Assembly: GCA_027605045.1 (NCBI GenBank)
Contig: JAQFWX010000017.1
Location: 496,001 to 560,000 of the forward strand
From: Phallus indusiatus
Lineage: Eukaryota > Basidiomycota > Agaricomycetes > Phallales > Phallaceae
DNA length: 64,000 nt
Reading direction: 5' to 3'
Below, one piece after another: positions 13,740-24,834 of the stretch (within the stretch, counting starts at the first letter, position 1; each line of letters starts with the position of its first letter). Made by a program: the position numbers and the translations under genes. The notes under the pieces are model-generated. The model was given only the letters and a program-made list of their open reading frames with translations. It made no database searches and was not told the origin of the DNA.

Positions 13740-14868
13740 ATGCCTTCTTCATTCATAATTCCCGACTTTATCTCTAGTTGCCCATATTCATTAAAAGCCC
13801 ATCCTCACGGCGATGCTGTTGGAGCGTTGTCTGAAGAATGGTATCGGCGTGCATTTTCGAATTTTACTCCTATGCACGCAAAGAAATTGAAGATGCTCAT
13901 TGCCGGAAAACTCTGTGCATATGTGTATAACGACGCCGAGGATGAAGGTCTTCAAAGAAGCTGCGATCTAATGCACCTCATCCTGTATTATGGTGATGTA
14001 ACCGACGATGTGGACGTCAACGGAAATAAAGCAATGGCGGATTTGATGATGAATGCTTTCCTATGTCCTAAGCCCGCGCAATCTGCTGAGGAAGAGCCTA
14101 CTTTGAGTAAGCTTACTCGACAGTAAGTTTGAATGAACTGTTAACTTTTTCAACTTCCATGCTCACATCTTCCTTTGTCCTAGATTTTGGCTCCGATGCC
14201 TTCCTCGCGCTTCTGCTGGCTTTCGAAGTCGATTTATTGAAGATATGGGCTTCTTCCTGGAAGCGAGACATATTCAAGCTATTCACCGCCAAGACAAGGT
14301 TATTCCCAGTATTGAAAAATATATCGACATAAGAAGAGATAGCAGCGCCTTCAAACCGTTGTTCGACTTCATTGAATATACATTACAAGTTGACTTTCCA
14401 GAGGAAGTCATGGAACATCCCGTAGTGCAGTCCCTGAAGGAAAGCGCTAACGATTTTTGTACCTGGGCTAATGTGCGTGAACGTTTTACAAGTTTTATCC
14501 GAATAAACCTGACTCATACCGATTGACAGGACATTTATTCCTATAATAAAGAGCAAGCCTGTGGAGATACATACAATCTCGTCGTACTTTTCATGAAACA
14601 GTACGGCTTGACGCTTCAAGATGCTGTGAGCGTCGTGGGAGACATGTGTTTCACCATGTTAGATAACTTCGAGACATATAAGAAGCGACTGCCTTCGTGG
14701 GGAGATCAGGTCGACAAGGACCTCGGGCGATATATCAAAGGTCTGGAAAATTTCATGATCGGATGTTTGGAATGGGGATACATGTCGGGTCGCTACTTCG
14801 GAACTGAAGGGCCAAAAATCAGAGAGACACGGATGGTTAAACTGTTGCCACGAAGAATCAAAAAGTAA
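13740..14868 (+). CDS. Sesquiterpene synthase, class I, with atypical Asp-rich motif
   Basis: Class I terpene cyclase expected to act on farnesyl diphosphate in the cytosol. Three exons: 13740 to about 14122, then FWLRCLPRASAG onward, then from DIYSYNKE to the stop; the two introns are canonical. The N-terminus (FIIPDFISSCPYSLKAHPHG) fits the family. The NSE/DTE metal motif is intact: NDIYSYNKE. The C-terminal RY pair is present (SGRYFG), followed by the family's basic end KLLPRR. In the first metal-binding motif, where relatives read D-N-x-S-D (D(D/E/N)xxD), this protein reads G-D-V-T-D-D, so the leading Asp is Gly. Length (about 340 residues) is normal and no stop or frameshift is seen. The product cannot be predicted. 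The adjacent P450 suggests a two-gene terpenoid locus. Confidence 0.87.
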
Positions 14869-16386
14869 GGGCTGCATTCATTCCGACATAAGTTTCCCAA
14901 AAAACCAACCGTCTTCAATCAGTAAATCCTATTGAATTCATGTGATAACCAAAAAAACTTACGTTATGTCTAACTTATTCTAAGCTTGTATCGGACGTGG
15001 ATAGACGTTTAAATATGTTGCAATGTAACTAATTTTAATGTGAAGTGCAGTTTTTAATCGCAACCCAGAATAAATTGAGAAAAAGGCTACAAGGAAAGGA
15101 AAAAGGCGGAGGCAACGAAGGCAGCTCAATTCCATGGAGGAGGTTAGAATAGAATGCTCATTCAATTTGTGCTTGAATGTGAATAACGCAGAAGCAACAT
15201 AAACATAGCTCGGAAGAGTGATTTTAAAAAGAGAAGGCTGAGGTAACCGTTAGCCTTGGCGTGCCGCGTGCGCCGAAGCGGAGTTCAACTTTCAAGCTAT
15301 CACCAGTACCATGTGCATAGAAGGTAGTCTTGTCTTTCGCAAATTTTCACGAATACTAAATTACCTCATAGGTTATTTGAGAATCCATTGAATCAATTAT
15401 AACACAACCTGAAATGACGAACAGCGATATCTTTTACCTTCTGCATGAATTTGCAGAGACGAACTTGATTCGGTCCGTGTTAGGAGTCTCGAGGTAGAAA
15501 TGGCTGTCGGCGAGGAAGTTATATCGACAGTTAGTGGATATGAAGTGCGATAAGAAGTTGAAAAATATGACTGAAAAGGAAAGATCGGAGAACGCGGATG
15601 TTGTTGTAACGGTATTGACGAAATAGAACCCAACTAACGCGGTTAAGGTAAATCAGCGGCTGTACGGCTAAACATCGCAAACTTATCGTTGGTGTCTTCT
15701 GACTGATTTTGTAACTTCTTTCAGATCTCGACACATCTATGTGACTTCTTTTATCTCTGTTGGAGGTTTTGTCTTTCAAGCTCGTATAATGTGACAAACG
15801 TTTAGCTCCGGCGGCCTCGAGTTCACACCATTCAAACCCAATTACTATATGATCAGCTTGTGACGCGACATTATATCCTTCTTACTATGTGTGTTGGTGA
15901 TTTGATTATGTAGCTGTCATTGATCGATTTACCCGAACAAACTACTATCGTTTACTGTCTGTAGAGAAAGGAGCGAAACAGTTCCCGGCCGTTGGAAGAA
16001 CTCGACGCGTCAATGTACAGAGATAGGACTATCAATGGTTACGAACAGTATGCGTTCCAGACTTATCGGAGCTGAGAAAAAAATATGCATGATTCATCAC
16101 ATAGCTCCGATTATCTCCCATCAACTGACATTGAAGAAGAGATTCTCTAAAAATACGGACGTCATCTGCTGAAGCGTGGATATAAATATCTAACCTCGTA
16201 TACTGATTAAAAATAACTCACGTATCACTTTCGACAAAAGCTCGGTTCGTTATTACTCCAATATTCGCTGCGTTGGCAAAAATCTAATTGTTTTCTTTCC
16301 GTAAATCAGGCGGAAGAGCATTTAAAGAGCCAGTTTCGTGCTGATTTTACTTCAGAGTCGATTCAGACTATTCAATCCTCTTCAAA
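14869..16386. other. Intergenic
   Basis: About 1.5 kb without a supported gene. Small minus frames at 15397-15797 have no domain signature. The 3' part should contain the promoter of the secreted cytochrome gene; a tataaatat sequence lies near 16180. Confidence 0.35.
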
Positions 16387-17592
16387 ATGAGGTTCGGTCG
16401 CGCTTTAATTGCTGCATCATTTTACGCTCTTGTCGATTTCGGTAAGTTGGATCCACCCTTTGAACTACTTGCCTCTGAGAAGAACCAAATTGAATTGCAG
16501 TCGCCGGTCAAACTAGCAGCCAGATCTGCGATTCCGCCAATGGAATTTGCTTTGAAGGCTACCAGGTCCGTCGTTCACGTCGTTTTTATGGCTTGGGCGC
16601 CGCCAACAAACATTTTTTGATATAGGATCCCGACTTGGACATTTTTGTAGGATTCGTCTTGCCGCCTTTGACTACTCCACCTGCCACGGAATATATTGTC
16701 CAACTCGTTGCACCTTTGTCATACGGTTACACTGGTGCTTCAATGGCAGGAACTATGGCAGATTCGTAAGAACATGCATAATTCTGATGTTTTAAGATTT
16801 TTGGAATGAAGTCAAAAATAGTTTGCTCTTCGTTTTCTGGCCTGATGGGGACGACGTCATCTTCTCCACCCGCTGGACCGATGGTTACGTTCAACCATTG
16901 CCATACTCTGGACCCACAATCACTATGCTTCCCGGTTCTGGAACGAACAGCACACACATCAAGGCCACTTTCCGTTGCCAAGTAAATACTAGTCATTTCT
17001 CGCAACACATAAAACCTAAACTCATTATTTTACTTAAGAACTGCACCAACTGGTCTGAAGGTTCAATCGACCCTACAGGAACTTTCCAGCTTATTGCCTA
17101 TGTGGCCCAAACCGAGACACCCGTCGACGACATCAGCAACCCAGCTTCCAACTTTACGGAACACAATGACTTCAGCTTCTTCGGTCTTCAGACCAACGAG
17201 GCTATTTCCAATAATTATCAGTCATACCTGTCAGGTGCTGCCTCGTCTGCTTCATCTGCTCCAGGCACTTCTGCTCCTCATACGTCTTCCACTCCCCACA
17301 CAACTGTCACGCCTACTACACCCTTGCCCGCACCCACGCCAACGACCAGTGCTAGTGGAGCAACCCAGACCAAAGTGCGTGTCAATTTTGTTGCTAACAG
17401 GTAACAACTGATGCAATTCGTCTCATTTTAGTACGGTCAATGGTAAGTTGATGACACTTTTCAATGAACGGGTTCATTTGAACAATTTATATTCTTTCTA
17501 GCGGTGGTACAGGATGGAGTGGTCCGACAGCATGCGCAGCGGGAAGCACTTGCACGGCAGTTTCGCCACCTTACTACTCGCAGTGCTTGTAA
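16387..17592 (+). CDS. Secreted AA8 cytochrome b with C-terminal CBM1 (cellulose-binding cytochrome)
   Basis: Extracellular heme-b electron-transfer protein like the cytochrome domain of cellobiose dehydrogenase, but with no dehydrogenase domain. Order: signal peptide (MRFGRALIAASFYALVDFVAG), AA8 domain, Ser/Thr/Pro-rich linker (PHTSSTPHTTVTPTTPLPAP), then CBM1. The AA8 domain shows the candidate Met heme ligand in GASMAGTMADS, the block TDGYVQPLPYSGPTIT, the candidate His ligand in TNSTHIKATF, and the Cys pair in FRCQNCTNW. The CBM1 has the usual pattern YGQCGGTGWSG ... YYSQCL. The CBM1 begins in an 11-nt micro-exon (17432-17442). Known counterparts pair a free AA8 with CBM1 in wood-decay fungi. 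Its likely role is electron delivery at the cellulose surface, for example to lytic polysaccharide monooxygenases, or iron reduction; that role is inference. Confidence 0.88.
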
Positions 17593-19220
17593 GAACAAGT
17601 TAATGCTAATTCAATGTACATCGAGAAAAAAAAACAACGCATTCGCCTATTCGAAATTTGCTTCGAATAAATTTGACTTTATTATTGGTGTAAATTGCTG
17701 CTTTTCTTTTTTAAGCTAATGGTTAAGACCCGTGTCCAACTCAGTTTACAATGTTTGTCCCCCCTGAGACGCGGAGATTCTTTCGGATTTGTGTCTAGGA
17801 AGAAACCAGGGACTTGAATGTAAATTCGTCGACAGGTTTCAAACAAGTTTAGTTTTACCGTGCATTCGAGTCCGAGTAACTTTAGTGCCAACTGTATTAG
17901 CGTACGCATGCATAAAGGGTGCTGTAAGGCTAAAAATTCGAATTATAAAGCGCAAGATTAGTCTAAACTAAGTGAAATTACAAAACCCACAGAATGTGAA
18001 TTGTTTCACGACGGGAAGCTACCGGTGAAAATGAAGCTAAGAAAGATTTGATTGTTCCGTGCGTGACACATCATGATGCATGATGCATGACCTGCGCTCT
18101 CGTCTAAACTGTATTACGCCTACCTTCTATAACCTCAGCTGCATCCAGAATCTCACAGTTTGAGCCTTTCGGACACCAAATGCTGAATGCGGCTGGACTT
18201 GAGTCTTGAGCTGGACCTTAATTTCGACACCATTCAAACGATAAACAGAACGGAACGTCATCATACATGGGACAGATGTTCAACATATGCATTACGTATA
18301 GTACGCATTTTTCTGATCACTTTTTCCGTTCCTGAGTATGAGTGCTCAAATTTAAAGTTTGAAAGAACGGCTTTGCTAACGGCGAAAATACGAATCGCGG
18401 ATACTATGTCCAAAAAATAAGTTTTTAGTAGCTACATAAGCACTCGCATACTACCCTTTTGAGGGCCAGTTTTATCTCGAAGGCCTATGGGGTTCCAATA
18501 TGAGGCGTATAAACCGAGCCGGGTGACGAACTACGGCGAGACGTACGTGTTGCAAACTTTAACCCGAGAGTATGGAATCCGGATATGATGGAGACTCTAG
18601 ATCAACGAAATTACTTGTATTGTTCTTCTCTTCGCGGTCTTTCAGCTAACACGTACGTGCAGCGCACATTGGGTACTGTTTGAATTTATGTGTGTTACAT
18701 GATGGTCTTCTTCAATTTTAGTGCCTATCTTGGAAACAAACGCCACTTCGTAACGGGACTTGAGGTTAGCACGGTGGCTGTTGCACATCCTCGAGACGAT
18801 GCGCTATAGCTATAAGACTTGCAATTCAGGTTCGTGTCAGAAAAACCTGAGTCGGTTAATAAACCGGACCAAGGCGCAAGTTAGGACTTATTAATGGGGT
18901 TTATTTCCACAAAATCCTAAGCTAGCGCCTTGATCATTATGTAACGAAAATGATCACCGCTTGTATTGCCACCATACAGTGCCAAAACGGAAGCAGATGC
19001 AACGTGCTGGTAAAAATAACCCAGTATTCTCTTCGTCGCCATATCCAAATGGCCTCAGCCTCATTACTAAATACTGTGATCCATGCGAATCCGGAAATGC
19101 TACATGTACCAAGCATATTGGTGGCGCCTCTCTTCCGTCCTACAGCTTGATCCTCCCCGAACGTTATATATCAACAAACCCACCCTATCTCGCTATCGTT
19201 GTATCGCAATCTGACCAGCT
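17593..19220. other. Intergenic
   Basis: About 1.6 kb with no supported gene. It contains a tiny tandem repeat (atgatgc twice) near 18072-18090. The scattered small open frames are not convincing. Confidence 0.35.
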
Positions 19221-22200
19221 ATGTCTGAAGCAGCTACTAGTAACTCGAACGAAAATATAGCGCAGCTGGAGCTCCTCAGCAATCAGGGTGAAATCGAGAA
19301 TGGGCCTCCGCCGGTTCTGGGTGCTTCTCCTGCTACCGAACGAGTTCAGGAAATTGCTGAAGACGAAAGGTCGCCATCTGTACATGCCGCAGCCAACTCT
19401 CCAAATGAACAAAAAGTGCAGCCTGAAACAGGTTTAAATGAAAAATTGCTACAGCTTCAACTCTTACGGATTCTCACTCGTGATTTGCCTGGTGAAATTT
19501 TTTTCTGTTCTTCGAAATAATTTGTTGATTATCGTACACACCCCCCAGAAAAGGAGCCTAAACCAACACCTAACAATGATGAAGAAATCAAGACCTTGCG
19601 CAAAAAGCTTTTTGGAGTAATAACCAAAACCGAATCCAATAATGGTGAGTAGTGGCCGATGTAATTATATCGTACTCGCTAATCAAGGATCATCGAAGTA
19701 AATAATCGATTTGATTATGAACAGAAGTATCCTATGGATCGGCCCGGAGAAGAGCTTGGTCCCAATGCTCGAGTTTGGTCGACCTACCTTGACGAAGCTG
19801 AGGCCTATGATCGTGAAAGAGTGGAAGGCTGGAAAGAGACAGCAGATGTTCTTCTCGTATTTGTACGTTAAATGCCCGTCTTATGTGGTATGTGGCTATG
19901 ACCGCTAAAGTTTGCTATTGTTCAGGCTGGTCTTTTTTCCGGTGTTATAACCACATTCATTTCGCAGGCTTCGCAAAGCCTTCAGCAGGACAATACTCAA
20001 GTTTCTGCATCCTTGTTGTTCGAAACAACCCAATTACTCCGAGCCCAATTCAGCGGAACGTCGATTAATAATGTTCCCAGCTCAACACTAACTCCTACTT
20101 CTCCGTTCATACCACCGGCAAATGCGCGACTCGTAAATGGCCTGTGGTTCACTAGTTTGGCAATTACGTTGTCTACTGCGCTGTTCGCTGTCCTTGCCAA
20201 ACAATGGCTCTATTATTACCTGTCTTCTATCTCCGGAACACCGCGTGAAAAAGCGAGGGCAAGACAATTTCGGTTTCAGGGGTTTGAGTCGTGGAGAGTC
20301 GGTGCCATCATTGATCTCCTGCCGATTCTTTTACATCTTGCTGTCGGCATATTCCTCATCGGCATCATCATACTTTTATTTCCATTGGATGTTCAAATCG
20401 CTCGGGCGATTGTCGCTATTACCGGAGTCACATACATTTTATATTTCGTTTCTGTGATACTGCCTATACGATATCCGGGATGCCCATATATAACGTCGCT
20501 TACGATTTATATCGGTGTACTTTTCTTCTTTTTGCCAAAGGTCTTTCACCGGATTAGCGCAGTGTCGAAAAAGGTTCTACACTCAACAAAGGACTCAAAA
20601 CGAATACGATCAGACCCAGAGGCTCATATGGAGACGGATCGACTAGACAGGACGAGCTCGAAATGGGAGTCTCTCTGGAGAAAAATCCATCCTTTGATTC
20701 GTCCTATTAAGCCTTTCCTTCATTACGTCTGGGTTACACTTGAATTTGCATGCGAGGTCTTGATTGGTCTGCCCATATATGCTGTCAAGGCATTGTGTGA
20801 CTATTTGTACTATTTGGTTTTTCGTCATGCGCTGAGAGCCTTAGGACGCTTCGTTTCTACCATTCCGAAATTCACAAACTGGAGGGAGGAGAAGATAAAG
20901 CGAGCTGTTGCAGATGCTGCTCCTCTTGACTCAAACGCATTTTCTTGGCTTTATCAAACCTCCTCTGCTACAAGTGTTCACCGGATTATCGCACGGTGCT
21001 CATTTATGCATCGAAATATTACTCAAACATTCAAACTCGACATCCTGAACAATTTTTGGAGGATTTTGGAGCTCGACGACACAAGTGCGGCAGATATTCG
21101 TTACGGGTTGTGTGCTGATCTCTTGTCCCGGGAGTACAACTACTGGTCTCTACTTCCGTCTATGGCTAATGTGGAGTTCAGAAGACAACTGGATGAAGTG
21201 GAATACCAAAATTGCCGTATCTCCAGGAATGTAATAAATGCCAATTATGTCGAAATTCTTAAGGATGCCATCAAAGACAATTTCAAGCTTCCACTGGTCA
21301 TGTGGCAATGTTTCTTGGCAAGGGCATCGGGAGATGATGATGTGGCCAGACGTATCATCACTTCTGGAATGGATAACATATTTCTCTGGAAAACCCAGAG
21401 CACCACAAATGGCACAGAGACTACAGATTTCCTGGCTGTTCTGGAACATCCTGGCGAGCCGGGAAAATGGAAATTCGACTACCTGTTCCGTTACTTTTGT
21501 CCTGACAGCCCTCATTTTTCCTCCTCAGAAGACATATCCTTTAAGCAACGTTATCTCCTCGTTGTTTCCATCTATCGGAACCTTACTTCCCCACGATCGC
21601 TCATTGCCAACAACACACAGAAACAGATGTTGTTGTATAATCTGTTTAAGAACTTATTCCAATGGCTTGGTGTCGCAATCGTCAAAGAGTCCTGCTACTC
21701 ACGCGAGGGCTATTATGTCTCACGCGAGGGCTATTATGTCTCACATGAGGACTTCCTTGTCTTCTTCAGAGATGTTTGCTGCGTGGATGCATTCTGGAGT
21801 AAGCCTGTGACGGATGCCGTCCGATTGAACATACTTGACTGCTTATCTCTAATTTGGCGCGCCATCCGCGAGAACGTTGACCAAGTAAGGCGCTTTTACT
21901 TTACTAAGTACCACGACCCTTTTCCAGTATATCGACGGTGTTCGGAAGTCAGATCCAACATTCACTGGCCATGGCCGTATCCCATATTCGCACTGTTGGT
22001 CATGCCTCAGAACCGCGACAGTCTACGTCGATGCATCACTTCCTCGAATGATCCCAACGAGGCTGTGTCCCATTTTTTGACATTTTTTGAAAACCTCGAG
22101 TTTTGTGGATATGTGGAATCTACTTCACAAAAATACTTGTATGAGGGCCTAATGGATCTATTCGTGACGCCTGTGGCCGAAGACCCAGATGGACTCGCTC

Positions 22201-22511
22201 TGTTCACTGTTCTCCATAACTCGTCCGTGCTGGCGCGATTAGGATACAGTATGACTGCCGAATGGAACAAACATTTAGAGCTTGACCGGTCAAACTTACA
22301 TAAACTCCACGATATTATGATTTCAAAGGCACATTCCAAACAAAATGGAAACCGTCGACAGCTTGAAAAAGTCGCACGCAAGTTTGGGCAACGTTTTGGT
22401 GTGGCCTCTCAACACCAGCTGGGTGTCGAAAATCAAAGCACTAAAGCAACAAACCATAATTCTGAAGAGTGTGGACAGCTCCATTGGGAACTCAATGGAA
22501 ACGAGGTGTGA
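19221..22511 (+). CDS. DUF6535-domain membrane protein
   Basis: Large protein of unknown function from a family expanded in Agaricomycetes. A disordered N-terminus (MSEAATSNSNENIAQ) is followed by the DUF6535 block: FDYEQKYPMDRPGEELGP, RVWSTYLDEAEAYDRE, DVLLVF, then AGLFSGVITTFISQASQSL. Transmembrane helices follow: GLWFTSLAITLSTALFAVLA, DLLPILLHLAVGIFLIGIII and ITGVTYILYFVSVILP. The conserved segment AKQWLYYYL lies between the first two. The exon carrying FDYEQKY is best joined by an acceptor ending at gaag before taaataatc (about 19699). The last exon (from about 19925) is over 2.5 kb and open to the stop. The long C-terminal half is helical and unfamiliar to me; it carries a 21-bp tandem duplication. 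Junctions in 19430-19700 are less certain than the rest. Confidence 0.8.
21699..21740 (+). repeat. In-frame 21-bp tandem duplication
   Basis: Two identical 21-bp copies (21699-21719 and 21720-21740) encode SREGYYV twice. A third, diverged start of the unit (tcacatgaggac) follows. The length keeps the DUF6535 frame open. Confidence 0.9.
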
Positions 22512-23096
22512 CAGTGTTGAGAGAGAATACGGAATAGACGGAGAATCATCCAAGAAAGGAAATTTCCCGACTCGGAACGACTAACCACACTAAGCACTCG
22601 CGACGTATATACGAAGCCACGAACAACTCAAAAGCTGAGTGACCTTCAGCAGTAGTTTAAAAGCCATCGCTTTCCCCCTGTTTCATACAAAAATAACTTC
22701 GTTTCTTTAAAGTCCGTCTCACAACGAGCTCGCTTTTAAGCTTTTCTTAGTTTTTCGCCTTTTATCCCCTTACCCAAAAATCCTAGAGTCCGTTCCTTCT
22801 CGGGCATCACTGTATATAAAAGACGAGTCGTTTTGACTCAAAAATATTATTGTTTTCATGCCCCATTACTACCTCTTACGACTGTCCCGAATTAAGACCG
22901 AAAACCCTTATATTCATCCTTTACTCTTCTACTATTTCGCTCCCTACACCTATGCTGGTTCCCTCACGATCCCGTTCTCTCCTGTTTAGTTAATACTTCT
23001 AATTTTACAATCTTCTGCGTACGAAATACGTAAGTGCAGAAAAAGCTGGAAGTAGATACATATATAACAACGTCGTGTCGTCAAACTCTTTGCATT
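22512..23096. other. Convergent intergenic region
   Basis: Lies between the 3' ends of the DUF6535 gene and the F-box gene. It is pyrimidine-rich on the plus strand and holds no recognised gene. Confidence 0.4.
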
Positions 23097-24722
23097 TCAA
23101 ACTTGTATGTACTCTATACCTAATCTTTCAATAGCTTGAACCTGATCATAGGGTACGGTGAAAAAGTTTTGCGCCCGTAGGACTTTTAACGGTTGGGAGG
23201 ACGCCTTGAAGCGAACGCTTTGTACCGTCTTCAAAAGAAGGGCCAAGAAACTTGTAGGCTTTGCACGATGCGCGCTATGGTAGGTCAGCCGTTCTAAGCG
23301 CGGGGTTATTCCAGGCTCTTCTTCCAGGAGTTTACAGACTTTGACAAGGCCGACGCTCGTGTTTATTATATTCAATGAGGTGATCGTCTTGGCACTGCGC
23401 AAGATGTCGACTAAGAAAGGCCAAATATTACGCCTTTGCTTTTCGTGAGTTGTGGTGTCCACTGTTAGTTCCATAAGAGCTGTAGCCAGTCTTAATGGAA
23501 TGGGAACTGGGTTAGGCATGCGTTCGAGATACCATTCGTATACGAAATGAAATGAATTATTTTTAGGAAGCTCCAAATGACCATTCAAAGTTGCGCCGAA
23601 CGGTAGTCCTTCACTGAACTCTGCAAACGAAGCACAATCTTTAGGCGTCGCCATCGAGCTGTCCTTTCCAGATATGCAGGCCACAAAATATGATGGTAAT
23701 GCCACATGAACTCGGTGGCAGAATGCCATGCATATGGTGATGATGTTGGTGTTTGAGAAATCAAAATTGTATAGAAGACGGTCATCGGGTATATCTTGCC
23801 AAGCCGCTCTCTGGAAGGTAGAAAAGTAGTCGAGATCAGGCATCTCAACCGTACAAAAAAAGTCCGAACAATTGTTCAGACTTAACATCCGCAGGTTTGG
23901 AAGTGTTATTACTTCATTCGATGTGGTGGGACGGTTTCTCGGGTCAGAATCATAGTTCAAGAATTGAAGATTAGGTAGTTTTTCCAAACTTTTGAGAATA
24001 TCGAGATGTGGAGGTAACTCGAGCACTTCCCATTCGTCGGCAAAAGGACTGCCTATGAGTTCTTGATCCAGTTTGAGCCACTCGACGTGAGACAGGTGCT
24101 GAAATACTCGATCATGAAGATACGACAGAAAAGGACCGGGAATCCGCAAATACTGCAAACGAGACGTGCTGATAAGCCTGGATAAGAATTGTAGGACTGG
24201 TTCAACGTCGATTGTTACCCACTTCGTCAGGACGAAGCTCAAGTTCTTCAAATTAGGAACGAGAATATCGGACCACATTGCAGTATTAGGGATAAGAATA
24301 TCGGGAAAATAATCAGCTTCCGAACGTATATCATAAGAGATTTCCAAAAACAAAGATCGAATCCGAGAGAGATCCAGTGTCTGAAAATGCTCGAGCCAGT
24401 GGCGACTATGATTATAGTCGAAATCATCTGCTACGAAAATGTCCAAAGGCTGGGACCCAGAGCGACGGTACATGATCTCAAATCTATCCATAGATTCCTT
24501 CGTACCCCAACGCCGATCGTAGCATAAAGATGTCCAGAAAGGCGAGTTGTGAAGTACGATAGTACGCCAACGACGACAGACCCTGGCAAGAAGGAGATAG
24601 TGGCTGTTGCGCTTTTCTGGGCCTAAAAAAGAAAATATTTGAATGAGTATTTCATCCGGAAGTTTTCCATTGATAAGATCGTTCTGAGCGATTGAAACTG
24701 ATTTGCTAGAGTTGTGTGGCAT
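23097..24722 (-). CDS. F-box protein with LRR-like repeats
   Basis: Single-exon gene. The F-box is at the N-terminus: LPDEILIQIFSFLG, then LLLARVCRRWRTIVLHNSPFW. After it come irregular leucine-rich segments such as LQYLRIPGPFLSYL, HVEWLKLDQEL, LPNLQFLNYDS and LPNLRMLSLNN. It ends YIQV. The family acts as the substrate adaptor of SCF ubiquitin ligases; the target is unknown. The frame stays open further upstream. An alternative ATG at 24800 would add 26 residues and leave only 34 bp to the divergent RAE1 start. I prefer the ATG at 24722 (MPHNSSKSVS) because it leaves 112 bp of shared promoter. Confidence 0.85.
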   Translation of the reverse strand: MPHNSSKSVSIAQNDLINGKLPDEILIQIFSFLGPEKRNSHYLLLARVCRRWRTIVLHNSPFWTSLCYDRRWGTKESMDRFEIMYRRSGSQPLDIFVADDFDYNHSRHWLEHFQTLDLSRIRSLFLEISYDIRSEADYFPDILIPNTAMWSDILVPNLKNLSFVLTKWVTIDVEPVLQFLSRLISTSRLQYLRIPGPFLSYLHDRVFQHLSHVEWLKLDQELIGSPFADEWEVLELPPHLDILKSLEKLPNLQFLNYDSDPRNRPTTSNEVITLPNLRMLSLNNCSDFFCTVEMPDLDYFSTFQRAAWQDIPDDRLLYNFDFSNTNIITICMAFCHRVHVALPSYFVACISGKDSSMATPKDCASFAEFSEGLPFGATLNGHLELPKNNSFHFVYEWYLERMPNPVPIPLRLATALMELTVDTTTHEKQRRNIWPFLVDILRSAKTITSLNIINTSVGLVKVCKLLEEEPGITPRLERLTYHSAHRAKPTSFLALLLKTVQSVRFKASSQPLKVLRAQNFFTVPYDQVQAIERLGIEYIQV

Positions 24723-24834
24723 GTCGGTGAAAGTCCCGTTGTTGGAACAGGAGGTCAAAGCGCTTGACCGTGACAAAACCGTCACTATAAGAAACGGCAT
24801 CTCGGCAACATTACTCGCTCTATCCGCCACCACG
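24723..24834. promoter_or_regulatory. Very short bidirectional promoter (F-box gene / RAE1)
   Basis: Only 112 bp separate the chosen F-box start codon (minus) from the RAE1 start codon (plus). 5' UTRs and core promoters must overlap or extend into the opposite gene. No TATA box is obvious. Confidence 0.5.

Noticed and set aside
21150..22553. Antisense frames over the DUF6535 gene (for example 21150-21515 and 22007-22381)
   Set aside because: They lie opposite a long, clearly coding exon and match no family.
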